DNA of 64,000 nucleotides from an uncultured Anderseniella sp. Lineage in GTDB: Bacteria; Pseudomonadota; Alphaproteobacteria; Rhizobiales; Aestuariivirgaceae. Below, piece by piece: positions 24,852-32,925 of the stretch. The DNA is taken from assembly GCA_947488295.1 (NCBI GenBank), contig CANKYU010000001.1:248001-312000 (forward strand). Reading direction: 5' to 3'. The notes under the pieces were generated by a model that did no database searches, had not been told where the DNA came from, and worked only from the letters and a program-made list of their open reading frames with translations. Position numbers and translations under genes: made by a program. Each line of letters begins with the position of its first letter. The first letter of the stretch is position 1.

Positions 24852-26054
24852 TTGGAAACTCCGGTTAACGCCAGTTACGACGTGATCATTGTGGGTGGAG
24901 CCATGTATGGCTCTTCGGTTTCCTGGTGGCTGGCCGACAACCCGGACTTTGACGGTTCCATTCTGGTTGTCGAACGCGATCCCACTTACGAGTTCTGCTC
25001 TACGTCCCATACCAACAGTTGCATTCGCCAGCAGTTCTCCAATGAGATCAATGTTCGCGTGTCGCAGTTCGGCGCCGAGTTCGTCAAGAATTTCCGCGAG
25101 TACATGGGCAATGACCCGCGTGTGCCGCAGCCTGTTCTGCAAAGCTACGGCTACATGTATATGGCGGACAATGAAGAGTTTGCCGGCATCTTGAAGGAGA
25201 ACCAGGAAATCCAGGCAGCCTGCGGGGCCGGTACCAAGCACCTGACGGCGGACGAGATCGCGGCGGCGTATCCGTTCTACAATCTTGACGGCATTGTCGG
25301 CGCCAACCACAACCTTGTCGATGAAGGTTATTTTGACGGGGCAACCCTGTTTGACTGGTGGAAGCGGTCAGCCCGCGAAAAGGGCGTTGAATACATTGCC
25401 AATGAAGTCGTGGCCATGACCAGGAATGGCGCCGGCACCCGGGTCGAGAGCGTTACGCTCAAATCCGGCGAGGTGATTTCATGCGGCACCGTGGTCAATG
25501 CATCGGGTCCGCGCGCGGTGCTGACCTCGCGCATGGCGGGCATTGAAATTCCGGTCGAACCGCGAAAGCGCTATACGTTTATTTTCGCAGCGGAGAACCC
25601 GCTCGACCAGGATCTGCCGCTGACCATCGATCCCAGCGGGGTGCATATGCGCACCGACGGGCAGTATTACCTGGCCGGGTGCCCGCCTTATGAAGATCCG
25701 GCGGTGGACTATGATGACTTTGTGGAAGACCACAGTATCTGGGAAGAGAAAGCCTGGCCGGCCATCGCCAACCGCATTCCGCAGTTTGAAGCCATCAAGC
25801 TGATCAATTCCTGGGCCGGCCATTATGCCTTCAATACGCTTGACCAGAACGCTATTCTCGGCCGCCATACACAGGTTGAAAACTTTATTTTCGTGAACGG
25901 CTTTTCCGGCCATGGCTTCCAGCAGTCGCCCGCCATGGGCCGGGGCACCTCGGAGCTGATTGCCTATGGCGAGTACCGGTCACTGGACCTGTCACCGTTC
26001 AACTACGACCGGATTGAGCGCAATGAGGCGTTTGTGGAGAAAGCAGTCATATGA
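24852..26054 (+). CDS. FAD-dependent oxidoreductase, DAO (glycine/D-amino acid oxidase) family
   Basis: This 400-residue flavoprotein begins DVIIVGGAMYGSSVSWWLA, a Rossmann dinucleotide-binding motif, and ends with a DAO-type GHGFQQSPAMGRGTSELIA that closes the FAD site. It resembles sarcosine/dimethylglycine dehydrogenase-type oxidases. Start TTG 24852 is accepted because GGAAGGA lies eight bases upstream and no ATG precedes the nucleotide-binding fold. Its stop overlaps the start of the aldolase gene by 4 bp (ATGA), so oxidation of an amine or amino acid and aldol cleavage are probably steps of one pathway. Confidence 0.85.
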   Translation: METPVNASYDVIIVGGAMYGSSVSWWLADNPDFDGSILVVERDPTYEFCSTSHTNSCIRQQFSNEINVRVSQFGAEFVKNFREYMGNDPRVPQPVLQSYGYMYMADNEEFAGILKENQEIQAACGAGTKHLTADEIAAAYPFYNLDGIVGANHNLVDEGYFDGATLFDWWKRSAREKGVEYIANEVVAMTRNGAGTRVESVTLKSGEVISCGTVVNASGPRAVLTSRMAGIEIPVEPRKRYTFIFAAENPLDQDLPLTIDPSGVHMRTDGQYYLAGCPPYEDPAVDYDDFVEDHSIWEEKAWPAIANRIPQFEAIKLINSWAGHYAFNTLDQNAILGRHTQVENFIFVNGFSGHGFQQSPAMGRGTSELIAYGEYRSLDLSPFNYDRIERNEAFVEKAVI

Positions 26055-26824
26055 AAATGCGGACCAATTCGTTCACGCAGGCCATCCGTGCCGGACAAAA
26101 GCAGATCGGCCTGTGGGCGAGTTTGAGCAATAACTATTCCGCCGAAGTACTGGCAACCGCAGGTTATGACTGGATGTTGCTGGACATGGAGCATTCGCCC
26201 AACGAAATCCCCCTCGTCATGGGGCAGCTGCAGGCACTTGCGGCCAGTTCCACGACCGCAATCGTGCGTCCGGACTGGAATGACAGCGTCAAGGTCAAGC
26301 GGTTGCTGGACATCGGCGCGCCGGGTTTGCTGTTCCCGATGGTGCAATCGGTGGCCGAAGCGGAACAGGCGGTCGCGGCAACGCGTTATCCGCCGCGGGG
26401 TATTCGCGGTGTCAGCGGCGCCACGCGCGCCAATGCATTCGGCCGGGTCACCGATTATTTCGATCGGGTGGAAGATGAAACCGCCGTGCTGGTGCAGCTT
26501 GAAACCAGACAGGCCATGGAGCAGGCAGAACAGATTGCCGCGGTTGATGGCATTCTGGGCGTGTTTTTCGGCCCGGCCGACATCGGCGCTGACCTGGGCC
26601 ATGTCGGACAACCCATGCATCCGGCCGTCTGGGAACACGTCATGCCGGTCGCGAAAAAACTGATGGCGAAGGGCATACCCGTCGGCACGCTGGTGTTCGA
26701 TGCGAAATTTGCCGCCCAGTTGCTCAATGACGGTTTCACGTTTGTTGCCTGCGGTTCGGACATCGCCCTGCTCACCAAGGGCGCCGCCAGCCTGCTGGCG
26801 GGGGTCAAAGACGGGCTTGAGTGA
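26051..26824 (+). CDS. HpcH/HpaI-family aldolase
   Basis: A 257-residue class II pyruvate aldolase of the HpcH/HpaI/citrate lyase beta family. Motifs are GLWASLSNNYSAEVLATAGY, LLDMEHSPNEIP with the metal-binding and catalytic region, RGIRGVSGATRA, and VFFGPADIGADLG. Members cleave 4-hydroxy-2-keto acids into pyruvate and an aldehyde. The gene starts inside the stop codon of the upstream FAD oxidoreductase (ATGA at 26051-26054), a strong sign of coupled translation. Natural substrate is not resolved; the family is promiscuous. Confidence 0.88.
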   Translation: MKMRTNSFTQAIRAGQKQIGLWASLSNNYSAEVLATAGYDWMLLDMEHSPNEIPLVMGQLQALAASSTTAIVRPDWNDSVKVKRLLDIGAPGLLFPMVQSVAEAEQAVAATRYPPRGIRGVSGATRANAFGRVTDYFDRVEDETAVLVQLETRQAMEQAEQIAAVDGILGVFFGPADIGADLGHVGQPMHPAVWEHVMPVAKKLMAKGIPVGTLVFDAKFAAQLLNDGFTFVACGSDIALLTKGAASLLAGVKDGLE

Positions 26825-26868
26825 TTGTTGGCTGATTGAGACAGCCGGAATGCATAAGCACCTGTCTC

Positions 26869-26904
26869 TGTCATCCCCCGGCTTGACCGGGGGACCCAGT
26901 AATC
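26869..26904. repeat. REP-like palindrome, left copy
   Basis: 36 bp starting TGTCATCCCCCGGCTTGACC, whose core forms a hairpin: TCCCCCGG and CCGGGGGA around CTTGA. It contains the stop codon of the GIY-YIG gene (26871-26873) and encodes its last residues. An inverted copy lies at 27221-27256 with 33 of 36 positions identical; the two differences inside the stem are compensatory. Confidence 0.8.
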
Positions 26905-27206
26905 ACGAGGCCGGCAATAGACGGAAACAGGTCAAGCCAGTTAGGATTGTGTTCCTCAATCAATGCAATTTTCCACCTGCGATTCCAGTTCTTTAACCGC
27001 TTTTCCCTGCTTATTGCTACTTTGACGTCAGTATGTGGCTCATACCAAACCAACGTGAAAACACTGTACTTTTTCGTGAATTTGGAAGCTTCGCCTAACC
27101 GATGTTCACTCACCCGCCGAACGAGATCATTTGTAACGCCTATATACAAAGTGCCGCCCAGTTTGCTGGCGAGCATGTAGACATAGTAGTTGTGATCTCC
27201 ACTCAT
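26871..27206 (-). CDS. GIY-YIG nuclease-domain protein
   Basis: This 111-residue protein is a single GIY-YIG domain of the UPF0213/YhbQ-like group: YYVYMLASKLGGTLYIGVTN carries the two namesake strands, followed by DLVRRVSEHRLGE with the catalytic Arg and His region, EKRLKNWNRRWKIALIEEHN with the metal-binding Glu, and NPNWLDLF. The last residues (ITGSPGQAGG) are encoded by the flanking REP-like palindrome rather than by conserved domain sequence. The gene is bracketed by two inverted REP-like units. No clear ribosome site was seen before ATG 27206. Possible role: a nuclease linked to mobility or maintenance of the repeats (inference). Confidence 0.82.
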   Translation of the reverse strand: MSGDHNYYVYMLASKLGGTLYIGVTNDLVRRVSEHRLGEASKFTKKYSVFTLVWYEPHTDVKVAISREKRLKNWNRRWKIALIEEHNPNWLDLFPSIAGLVITGSPGQAGG

Positions 27207-27220
27207 TCAGCAAATGTGGA

Positions 27221-27256
27221 GTTTACTGGGTCCCACGGTCAAGCCGTGGGATGACA
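27221..27256. repeat. REP-like palindrome, right copy (inverted)
   Basis: 36 bp; on the minus strand it reads TGTCATCCCACGGCTTGACC and continues like the left copy. The stem pairs TCCCACGG with CCGTGGGA. It lies 14 bp upstream of the GIY-YIG start codon, so the gene sits between two outward-matching copies. Confidence 0.8.
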
Positions 27257-27457
27257 AATTCAGAAAGGCTTCTTGAATGTCGCTCCTGATCTGATCACCA
27301 GACTCCACTGTCCAATAAAACCATGTTACCCAAAACAACTCTGGTGTTTTTGCTCCACACGAGCTATAAGCCGCGCCATCCCGGTTTATCGGAACGTTTT
27401 TTCAGGCGGCTGCAGGGCAATTGACCTTTTCGCGGCCCCACATTTACGGAGTTTGTC

Positions 27458-27643
27458 ATGGCTGTTCCAAAGCGAAAAACCACGCGCTCGAAGCGCGGCA
27501 TGCGCCAGTCCGGTCACAAGATGGCTGAAGCCACCTATGTGGAAAACAAGCAGACCGGTGAATTGCACCGTCCGCACCACATCGACCTGAAGACCGGCAT
27601 GTACAAGGGCCGTCAGGTTCTCGACCCAAAGGGCGACTTCTGA
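27458..27643 (+). CDS. rpmF: 50S ribosomal protein L32
   Basis: The 61-residue basic protein begins [20 protein letters not shown] and ends with [19 protein letters not shown], the standard alphaproteobacterial L32 sequence. It is a structural protein of the large ribosomal subunit. Like many alphaproteobacterial L32 it lacks the zinc-ribbon cysteines. CGGAG about seven bases before ATG 27458 is a good ribosome site. It is preceded by about 200 bp after the right REP-like copy with no other gene, presumably holding its promoter. Confidence 0.97.
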   Translation: MAVPKRKTTRSKRGMRQSGHKMAEATYVENKQTGELHRPHHIDLKTGMYKGRQVLDPKGDF

Positions 27644-27794
27644 TCTGACTGTCTGTACCGCGCCAGAACCTGCGCGTTGTTCACACGAAAATCAGGGCTG
27701 GTGATGCAACCGCGTCACTGGCCCTTAATCGTTACGCGCTCCTGTGTTAGTTTTCGGATATATGTAAAACTGATTCACGGGGAACATCCTTCCA

Positions 27795-28205
27795 ATGCGA
27801 TATCTGATGGCGTTTCCGATGCTTGCCCTGGTGCTGGTGGCCTACAATGTCATGGCATTTACCGATCCGGGCTGGTTGTGGGCCGAAGCGGCGCGCTTCA
27901 ATATGATGTCGGGTGCCTCGTTATCCTTGCAGTGGGCCGACATACTGATCATCACAGCCTTGTTTCTGCTGTTCATCGAAGTGCTGAAAGCTGCTCGCGT
28001 CGGCAGCCTCACCATTCTCGATCACATCATGTCGACAGCGGTGTTCATCGTTGCGCTGGTGGAGTTTCTGCTGGTGGAAAAGGCTGGAACGGCACCGTTT
28101 GTCACGCTGCTGGCCATTTCCCTCATTGACGTCATTGCGGGCTATTCCATCTCAATTCGCTCGGCGCGCCGTGATGTGGCCTTCACCGGAGGCGGGCCTG
28201 CATGA
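27795..28205 (+). CDS. Small four-helix integral membrane protein, function unknown
   Basis: This 136-residue protein has about four hydrophobic segments (MLALVLVAYNVMAF, WADILIITALFLLFIEVL, STAVFIVALVEFLLV, FVTLLAISLIDVIAG) with short charged turns, so it is a compact inner-membrane protein. No motif I can name. Its last four bases overlap the DUF924 gene start (ATGA at 28202-28205), so translation of the two is coupled. Comparable small membrane proteins are widespread in alphaproteobacteria without an assigned role. Confidence 0.65.
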   Translation: MRYLMAFPMLALVLVAYNVMAFTDPGWLWAEAARFNMMSGASLSLQWADILIITALFLLFIEVLKAARVGSLTILDHIMSTAVFIVALVEFLLVEKAGTAPFVTLLAISLIDVIAGYSISIRSARRDVAFTGGGPA

Positions 28206-28738
28206 CGCCGCGAGACGTTATTGATTTCTGGCTGGCACAACCGGAAGAAGCTTATTTTGTTGCCGATACGGGTTTCGATGAGCGGTTGCGCGAGACGTTT
28301 GGCATCGCACATGGCAAGGCTGTATCAGGCGAACTCGACAGTTGGGGCGAGGCCAGCGATGGACGGCTTGCCCTGATCCTGCTGCTCGATCAGATGAGCC
28401 GCAACCTGTACCGCGGCACGCCGGCGATGTTTTCTGCCGACCACAAGGCTCTGGCGCTTGCCAATGAGGCAATTGCCAAAGGCGATGATGGTGAGTGCGA
28501 TGTTTCGGTGAAGCGCTGGTACTACATGCCGTTCATGCACTCCGAAGCGCTGGCGGACCAGGAAAGATGCGTGGCACTGTGCCGGCAGCCGGGGCTCGAA
28601 GAAACCTTGCCGTTCGCCATAACCCACCGCGATATCATTGTTCAGTTCGGCCGGTTTCCACATCGCAACGTCATGCTGGGCCGCAGCACGACCGCCGAAG
28701 AGCAGGCCTTTCTGGATGCGGGCGGGTTTTCCGGTTAG
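28202..28738 (+). CDS. DUF924-family protein
   Basis: This 178-residue cytosolic helical protein has the DUF924 motifs: an N-terminal VIDFWLAQPEEAYF, then LILLLDQMSRNLYRGTPAMF, WYYMPFMHSEALADQE, ALCR and HRDIIVQFGRFPHRN near the end. The family is TPR-like in fold and its biochemical role is unknown. It is translationally coupled to the small membrane protein upstream and converges on the cytochrome c gene. Confidence 0.88.
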   Translation: MTPRDVIDFWLAQPEEAYFVADTGFDERLRETFGIAHGKAVSGELDSWGEASDGRLALILLLDQMSRNLYRGTPAMFSADHKALALANEAIAKGDDGECDVSVKRWYYMPFMHSEALADQERCVALCRQPGLEETLPFAITHRDIIVQFGRFPHRNVMLGRSTTAEEQAFLDAGGFSG

Positions 28739-28749
28739 GCCGGCGCGCC

Positions 28750-29664
28750 CTATTGCAGGCTCATGAGGTAGGTGGCAATCGCCGTGCGGTCTTCTGCGGG
28801 CAGTTTCGACATGTTTGTCTGTACCGCCGCCATGCCGCCCGATGACATCTTGTCGTAGCCAAGCGTCTCGCCGAATTCCAGTCCGGTCGCCAGATCATTT
28901 GCGTCCTTGAAGCGTCCGCGTGATTTCAGATTGCGCAATGACGGGACTTTGCCGTCGCCTTCAGGATGAGGCCCGCCGGCCATCCAGCGCGAGGTATCCA
29001 TGGCCATCGCCCAGTTGCGCGGGGTATGGCACTCCGCGCAATGACCCGGACCCTGCACCAGGTAGGCGCCCTGGTTCCAGACATCGTCCTTCGAGGCATC
29101 CTTGACGAATTCAACCGGTTCGAAGCCTGCGGCCATTTTCCAGATGCCCAGGCCCCGTCGCATCACTGTTTCCACCGGCAGGCCAAGCGGCAGGTCGGCG
29201 GCCCGGTTCTCCGCCTGTACCGGCTGCAAAGTGTCCATATATGCCTTGATGTCCAGGACGTCGGCATCGCTCATCTTTGAATAAGAGGCGTACGGGAACG
29301 CCGGCAGGTAATGCTGCCCCTGCGGAGAAATTCCGCGTTTCACCGCATTGATGAATTGTATGTCGGTCCAGCCGCCGATGCCGGTATCGGTGTCAGGTGT
29401 GATGTTGGGCGGATAAAATGCCCCGGCGGGTGTTTTCAGTACCCGCCCGCCCGATGGCAGTGACATGTCCGCCTGCTTGTTGTCCTTGGCCGGCAGATGG
29501 CATGACAGACAACCGGCTGCCGTGTACAGCCGCTTGCCGTTTTCGATATTGGCCGTGTGGGGCTTAAGGGCAGACGCAGGAAGCGGGTCAGGTGCAGCAA
29601 TCACCCAGCCCACCGCAGCAGCCAGGCCACCTGCCATGATACCTGCGGCCAATATCCGTTTCAT
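28750..29664 (-). CDS. Exported diheme c-type cytochrome
   Basis: This 304-residue protein has an N-terminal signal/anchor (MKRILAAGIMAGGLAAAVGW) and two covalent heme motifs, CLSCH near residue 53 and CAECH in the second half, with possible axial Met residues in KMSSGGMAAVQTNMSKL-type regions. The layout matches the cytochrome c subunits paired with periplasmic dehydrogenases such as alcohol or aldehyde dehydrogenase. No dehydrogenase lies adjacent; a cytochrome c' gene follows upstream on the same strand at 29687, so both probably act in periplasmic electron transfer. Confidence 0.88.
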   Translation of the reverse strand: MKRILAAGIMAGGLAAAVGWVIAAPDPLPASALKPHTANIENGKRLYTAAGCLSCHLPAKDNKQADMSLPSGGRVLKTPAGAFYPPNITPDTDTGIGGWTDIQFINAVKRGISPQGQHYLPAFPYASYSKMSDADVLDIKAYMDTLQPVQAENRAADLPLGLPVETVMRRGLGIWKMAAGFEPVEFVKDASKDDVWNQGAYLVQGPGHCAECHTPRNWAMAMDTSRWMAGGPHPEGDGKVPSLRNLKSRGRFKDANDLATGLEFGETLGYDKMSSGGMAAVQTNMSKLPAEDRTAIATYLMSLQ

Positions 29665-29686
29665 GCCGTCAACAACCGTTCAGCGA

Positions 29687-30142
29687 TTACTGTTTCGGGC
29701 GTCTATAGTCCTGGTGGCATGCCTTGCAGGTGGCACCGAGCGCACCCAGTGCGGCGCCGAAATTCGCTTCCTCGGTTACGGCAGCCATCTGCATGGCGGC
29801 TTCCACCGACTTGTCGGCCTTGGCGTCGAAGTCAGCCTTGTTCTGCCAGATTTCAGCCTTTGCCCAGGTTTCCTTGTCGCCGGTTTCACTGCCGTCAGGG
29901 AAGTGGGATTTGGATTCCTTGACATTCTCGGCCAGGGTGGTTGCATTGCTGTTCACAACGGCTGCGTCAAACGGGGCTTCCTTTTTGGCGATGGCGGCAA
30001 GTGCACCCATGGCTTTTCCGACGTTCTTCATATTTGCCTGACGATCTTCGATTGGGCTGGCAAATGCAACGCCTGTCACTCCAATGACGGCTACCAGGCC
30101 GATAACCGCAGTCCTGGATGATGAAACGAGCCTTGAGTACAT
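29687..30142 (-). CDS. Cytochrome c' family protein
   Basis: A 151-residue exported protein. The leader MYSRLVSSSRTAVIGLVAVI ends at about AFA. The mature part is a four-helix bundle with RQANMKNVGKAMGALAAI and a C-terminal heme motif CKACHQDYR. That is the cytochrome c' arrangement, in which a five-coordinate heme binds NO or CO and can serve in nitric oxide tolerance. AGGAGA precedes ATG 30142; the frame extending to 30241 is leader noise overlapping the acyl-CoA synthetase. It precedes the diheme cytochrome gene by 22 bases and is probably co-transcribed. Confidence 0.9.
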   Translation of the reverse strand: MYSRLVSSSRTAVIGLVAVIGVTGVAFASPIEDRQANMKNVGKAMGALAAIAKKEAPFDAAVVNSNATTLAENVKESKSHFPDGSETGDKETWAKAEIWQNKADFDAKADKSVEAAMQMAAVTEEANFGAALGALGATCKACHQDYRRPKQ

Positions 30143-30237
30143 GAGCAATCTCCTGAGTTTTCTTCGTTTTTGCCAAAGGCAAACCACAAGACTAGAGTCT
30201 GTTGTCGCCGCTGTCAGGATAATTAATGCCGAACACG

Positions 30238-31860
30238 TCAATTTGAAGACGGTTCATTACGCAGAAATCTGCGGATTACCTTGCCTGTTGTCGTCAGCGG
30301 CAACTCGTCACGGAATTCGATCTCGCGCGGGTATTCATGGGCTGACAGGCGATTGCGGACGTGAGCCTGTATTTCAGCATGAACTGCATCGGTTGCCTCA
30401 ACACCATCATTGAGGACCACAAACGCCTTTACGATTTCAGTGCGTACCGGATCCGGCACACCAATGACGGCCGCCAGTTTCACCGACGGGTGTCGTGACA
30501 GGCAGTCTTCTATCTCGCCGGGGCCAATGCGATAACCGGACGAGGTGATGACGTCATCATCACGGCCGACGAAGTGAAAATACCCGTCTGTGTCCCGGAA
30601 CCCCTGATCTCCGGTCAGCAGCCAGTCACCGGCATACTTGTCCCGTGTTGCTTCAGGCTTGCCCCAGTATTCCAGAAACATCACCGGGTCCGGACGCTGC
30701 ACCGCAATATTGCCGGCCTCACCGTCCGGCAGGGCATTGCCGGCGTCGTCCACGATGGCGACCGTGTGGCCGGGTACAGGCTTGCCAATGGCGCCCTTCT
30801 TCCACACGCCGATGGCGTTGCAGCTTTCCAGCACCAGGTTGCATTCGGTCTGGCCGTAGACTTCGTTGATCTTCATGCCGAGGCTTTCCACAGCCCATTC
30901 CTGCAAGGCGCTGCCCACGGCCTCACCACCGGAAAAAATCGTCCGCAAGGTGAGCTTGTCAACATCGACCGGGGTGCTGGCACGCATCAGCTTGAGGGCC
31001 GTGGGCGGAATGAAAACATTGCGGACCTTGTGCAGGGCCATCAGGTCCCAGGCATTGGCCGGATCAAACTTTGTGTACTTGTAGGCCAGCACCGGCACGC
31101 CGAAATACAGCGACGGCAACAGCACATTGAGCAAACCGCCGGCCCAGGCCCAGTCAGATGGCGTCCACATAAGGTCTCCGGGTTGAGGAAAGAACTCGTG
31201 GGCGAACTGGATACCCGGAATATGGCCAAGCAGTACACGGTGCCCGTGCAGTGCGCCCTTGGGCGGCCCGGTGGTGCCGGATGTGTAGATCATCAGGGCA
31301 GCATCGTCAGGGCCGGTGTCAACAGCCTCAAAGGTGGCTGCAAGCGATCCGCTCTCGTCATGAATGTGCGATGCGATATCCAGCTTGCCATCGATACAGA
31401 ACACCACCTGCAAAGCGTCAAGATCGGGCAGTATTTCCGATATGGTTTCATGCGACGCCGTTGACATGATCAGGGCCCCGGCGCCGGAATTCTGCAATCT
31501 GTACTGGACGGCCTCGACGCCGAACAGCATTGCGAGCGGCACGGCAATGGCCCCGATCTTGTAAATGGCGATATGGGCTGCTGCGGTTTCGCGGGCCTGC
31601 GGTAACAGCAGTGCCACCCGGTCGCCGCGCCCGATACCCGACTTTACCAGCAGGTTGGCGAAGCGGTTAGACATCTCTTCAAGCTCTGAAAAGGACGTCC
31701 GGCGCACCGGACCGTCGACCATGTGCTCGATGATGGCAATCCTGTCCGGGGTCTCATCAGCCCAGCGTGTGCAGACCGCGCGGGCAATATTAAACCGCTC
31801 CGGTATCTGCCATTTGAAACGGCTTAGAACATCGTCGTAGGTCTTTGCTGGTTCAAGCAT
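30238..31860 (-). CDS. Acyl-CoA synthetase (acetyl-CoA synthetase-like, AMP-forming)
   Basis: This 540-residue ANL enzyme has the adenylation motifs MIYTSGTTGPPKGALHGH near residue 190, YGQTECNLV, GDWLLTGDQGFRDTDGYF, GRDDDVITSSGYRIGPGEIE, and a catalytic Lys in LPLTTTGKVIRR. Sequence features such as WTPSDWAWAGGLLNVLLPSL resemble medium-chain and acetyl/propionyl-CoA synthetases of AcsM type. It activates a carboxylic acid for beta-oxidation or central metabolism. A 179-bp leader with a tandem 21-bp repeat lies upstream. Confidence 0.88.
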   Translation of the reverse strand: MLEPAKTYDDVLSRFKWQIPERFNIARAVCTRWADETPDRIAIIEHMVDGPVRRTSFSELEEMSNRFANLLVKSGIGRGDRVALLLPQARETAAAHIAIYKIGAIAVPLAMLFGVEAVQYRLQNSGAGALIMSTASHETISEILPDLDALQVVFCIDGKLDIASHIHDESGSLAATFEAVDTGPDDAALMIYTSGTTGPPKGALHGHRVLLGHIPGIQFAHEFFPQPGDLMWTPSDWAWAGGLLNVLLPSLYFGVPVLAYKYTKFDPANAWDLMALHKVRNVFIPPTALKLMRASTPVDVDKLTLRTIFSGGEAVGSALQEWAVESLGMKINEVYGQTECNLVLESCNAIGVWKKGAIGKPVPGHTVAIVDDAGNALPDGEAGNIAVQRPDPVMFLEYWGKPEATRDKYAGDWLLTGDQGFRDTDGYFHFVGRDDDVITSSGYRIGPGEIEDCLSRHPSVKLAAVIGVPDPVRTEIVKAFVVLNDGVEATDAVHAEIQAHVRNRLSAHEYPREIEFRDELPLTTTGKVIRRFLRNEPSSN

Positions 31861-31950
31861 GCTTTAATCTTCTCCGTGTCCCATTTCCGCCTTGAAGTGG
31901 CACTAGATGAACCGCCGATTTCCTGCGGAGACCAAATGCGCGGATGGATC

Positions 31951-31995
31951 TTAGGTCTTCGTTAGGATGCAATTTTAGGTCTTCGTTAGGATGCA
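31951..31995. repeat. Tandem pair of identical 21-bp repeats
   Basis: TTAGGTCTTCGTTAGGATGC followed by A occurs at 31951-31971 and again at 31975-31995, giving a 24-bp period. No coding is needed to explain it. It lies between the divergent acyl-CoA synthetase gene and the small gene at 32040 and may be a paired protein-binding site or a recent duplication. Confidence 0.6.
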
Positions 31996-32039
31996 CAGGC
32001 GTAGACTATCCATGTTGGCAGAACAAAAGGCTGGGACAC

Positions 32040-32201
32040 ATGTACAGCGCAAATCGCGCAGGCGAGCAAGAGTTTCATATGGCTGCTGAGAAATCCGCAC
32101 CTGAACCTGCGAAACAGCATCAGGATGTTTCTCCTGAACTGAAAGAAGTCATGCACCTGTTGAAGATGCTGGAAAGCGGCCAGGGCCTCAAAGGCTCCTG
32201 A
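32040..32201 (+). CDS. Small hypothetical protein
   Basis: From ATG 32040 the product is 53 residues and soluble: EKSAPEPAKQHQDVSPELKE then VMHLLKMLESGQGLKGS, a probable short amphipathic helix after a Pro/Ala-rich start. ATG 32079 (40 residues) is equally possible and neither start has a strong ribosome site. A hairpin with a T-run follows at 32232-32262, which supports a real short transcription unit. No family recognised. Confidence 0.45.
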   Translation: MYSANRAGEQEFHMAAEKSAPEPAKQHQDVSPELKEVMHLLKMLESGQGLKGS

Positions 32202-32231
32202 GACCGGTTTTCGATCTGAGGTGTGGGCAGA

Positions 32232-32262
32232 CGGCGGGTGCGCCCGCCGCGGTGAATTTTTT
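32232..32262 (+). terminator. Probable intrinsic terminator
   Basis: CGGCGGG at 32232-32238 pairs with CCCGCCG at 32243-32249, a 7-bp GC stem with a 4-base loop, and T(6) follows at 32257-32262 after a short spacer. It lies 30 bases beyond the small gene ending at 32201. Confidence 0.6.
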
Positions 32263-32503
32263 GCAATTTGCAACGGCCGGTTTTGCATATTGCAGGAAAC
32301 CAGACCTTCCGACTGTGCCGCTTCCGGTCCCGGCACACTGAAAAAGTCTCCGAAAACAGCCAGATTCCCCTGACCGTCGCGTAAAGCGGCCTGCTGGCCT
32401 GAAAGTTGCTGCCTGAGATTGAGAGGCCAGGGGCCTTGTACCTCAAAGAGGCCGCTGAAGGCTCATGCAGGACAGACCTCTGAACAACAGGGAGCAGTTT
32501 GTC
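32250..32503. promoter_or_regulatory. Upstream region of cupin gene; weak sigma-54-like element
   Basis: This 254-bp stretch holds no gene. At 32251-32264, GG and GC are separated by ten bases and followed by A, close to the -24/-12 sigma-54 spacing, with TTGCA matching the -12 box exactly but GGTG replacing TGGC. TTGCAA-type half motifs recur at 32261-32273 and 32284-32296. A sigma-54 activator gene lies on the other side of the cupin gene. Weak evidence. Confidence 0.25.
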
Positions 32504-32917
32504 ATGCCAGGTATTGTGCCTGAAATTCCGTTCAAGCAGAAATCAGATGCTGTTTCGCGTCTGGTCGATCATCATCCCGACATGGCGGCTTCAAAGCCCA
32601 AACGTCACCGCTGGGGCAGTGTCGAAGTCCTGTCATGCAGCGGCGGACACCGGATTGAACGCATTTGCGTGAAACGTGGCAAGCAATTGCCTGCCCACTA
32701 TCACAAGCACCGGTCCGAACACTGGACCATCGTCGAAGGCGAGGCGGAAGCTCTGCTCGGCGATGATGTTCTGATTGTTGCGCCCGATGACAGTCTTTAC
32801 ATTCCCGCAGGCACGGTTCACGGGCTGAAACCCGCCTCCGGCGGCGATGTGAAAGTTGTGGTGGTGCATTTCGGTGATACGGTTTCCGACGCGGACGACA
32901 TGGTGAAGGCCGACTGA
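32504..32917 (+). CDS. Cupin protein, mannose-6-phosphate isomerase C-terminal-like
   Basis: This 137-residue protein is a stand-alone cupin resembling the C-terminal domain of type II phosphomannose isomerase/GDP-mannose pyrophosphorylase: RWGSVEVLSCSGGHRIERIC, PAHYHKHRSEHWTIVEGEAE with the His-rich metal motif, and DDSLYIPAGTVHGLKP. GGGAG eight bases before ATG 32504 decides this start over the ATG at 32465. It may be a sugar-phosphate isomerase or a regulatory cupin. It converges on the sigma-54 activator gene with an 8-bp gap. Confidence 0.8.
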   Translation: MPGIVPEIPFKQKSDAVSRLVDHHPDMAASKPKRHRWGSVEVLSCSGGHRIERICVKRGKQLPAHYHKHRSEHWTIVEGEAEALLGDDVLIVAPDDSLYIPAGTVHGLKPASGGDVKVVVVHFGDTVSDADDMVKAD

Positions 32918-32925
32918 GTGGACCT

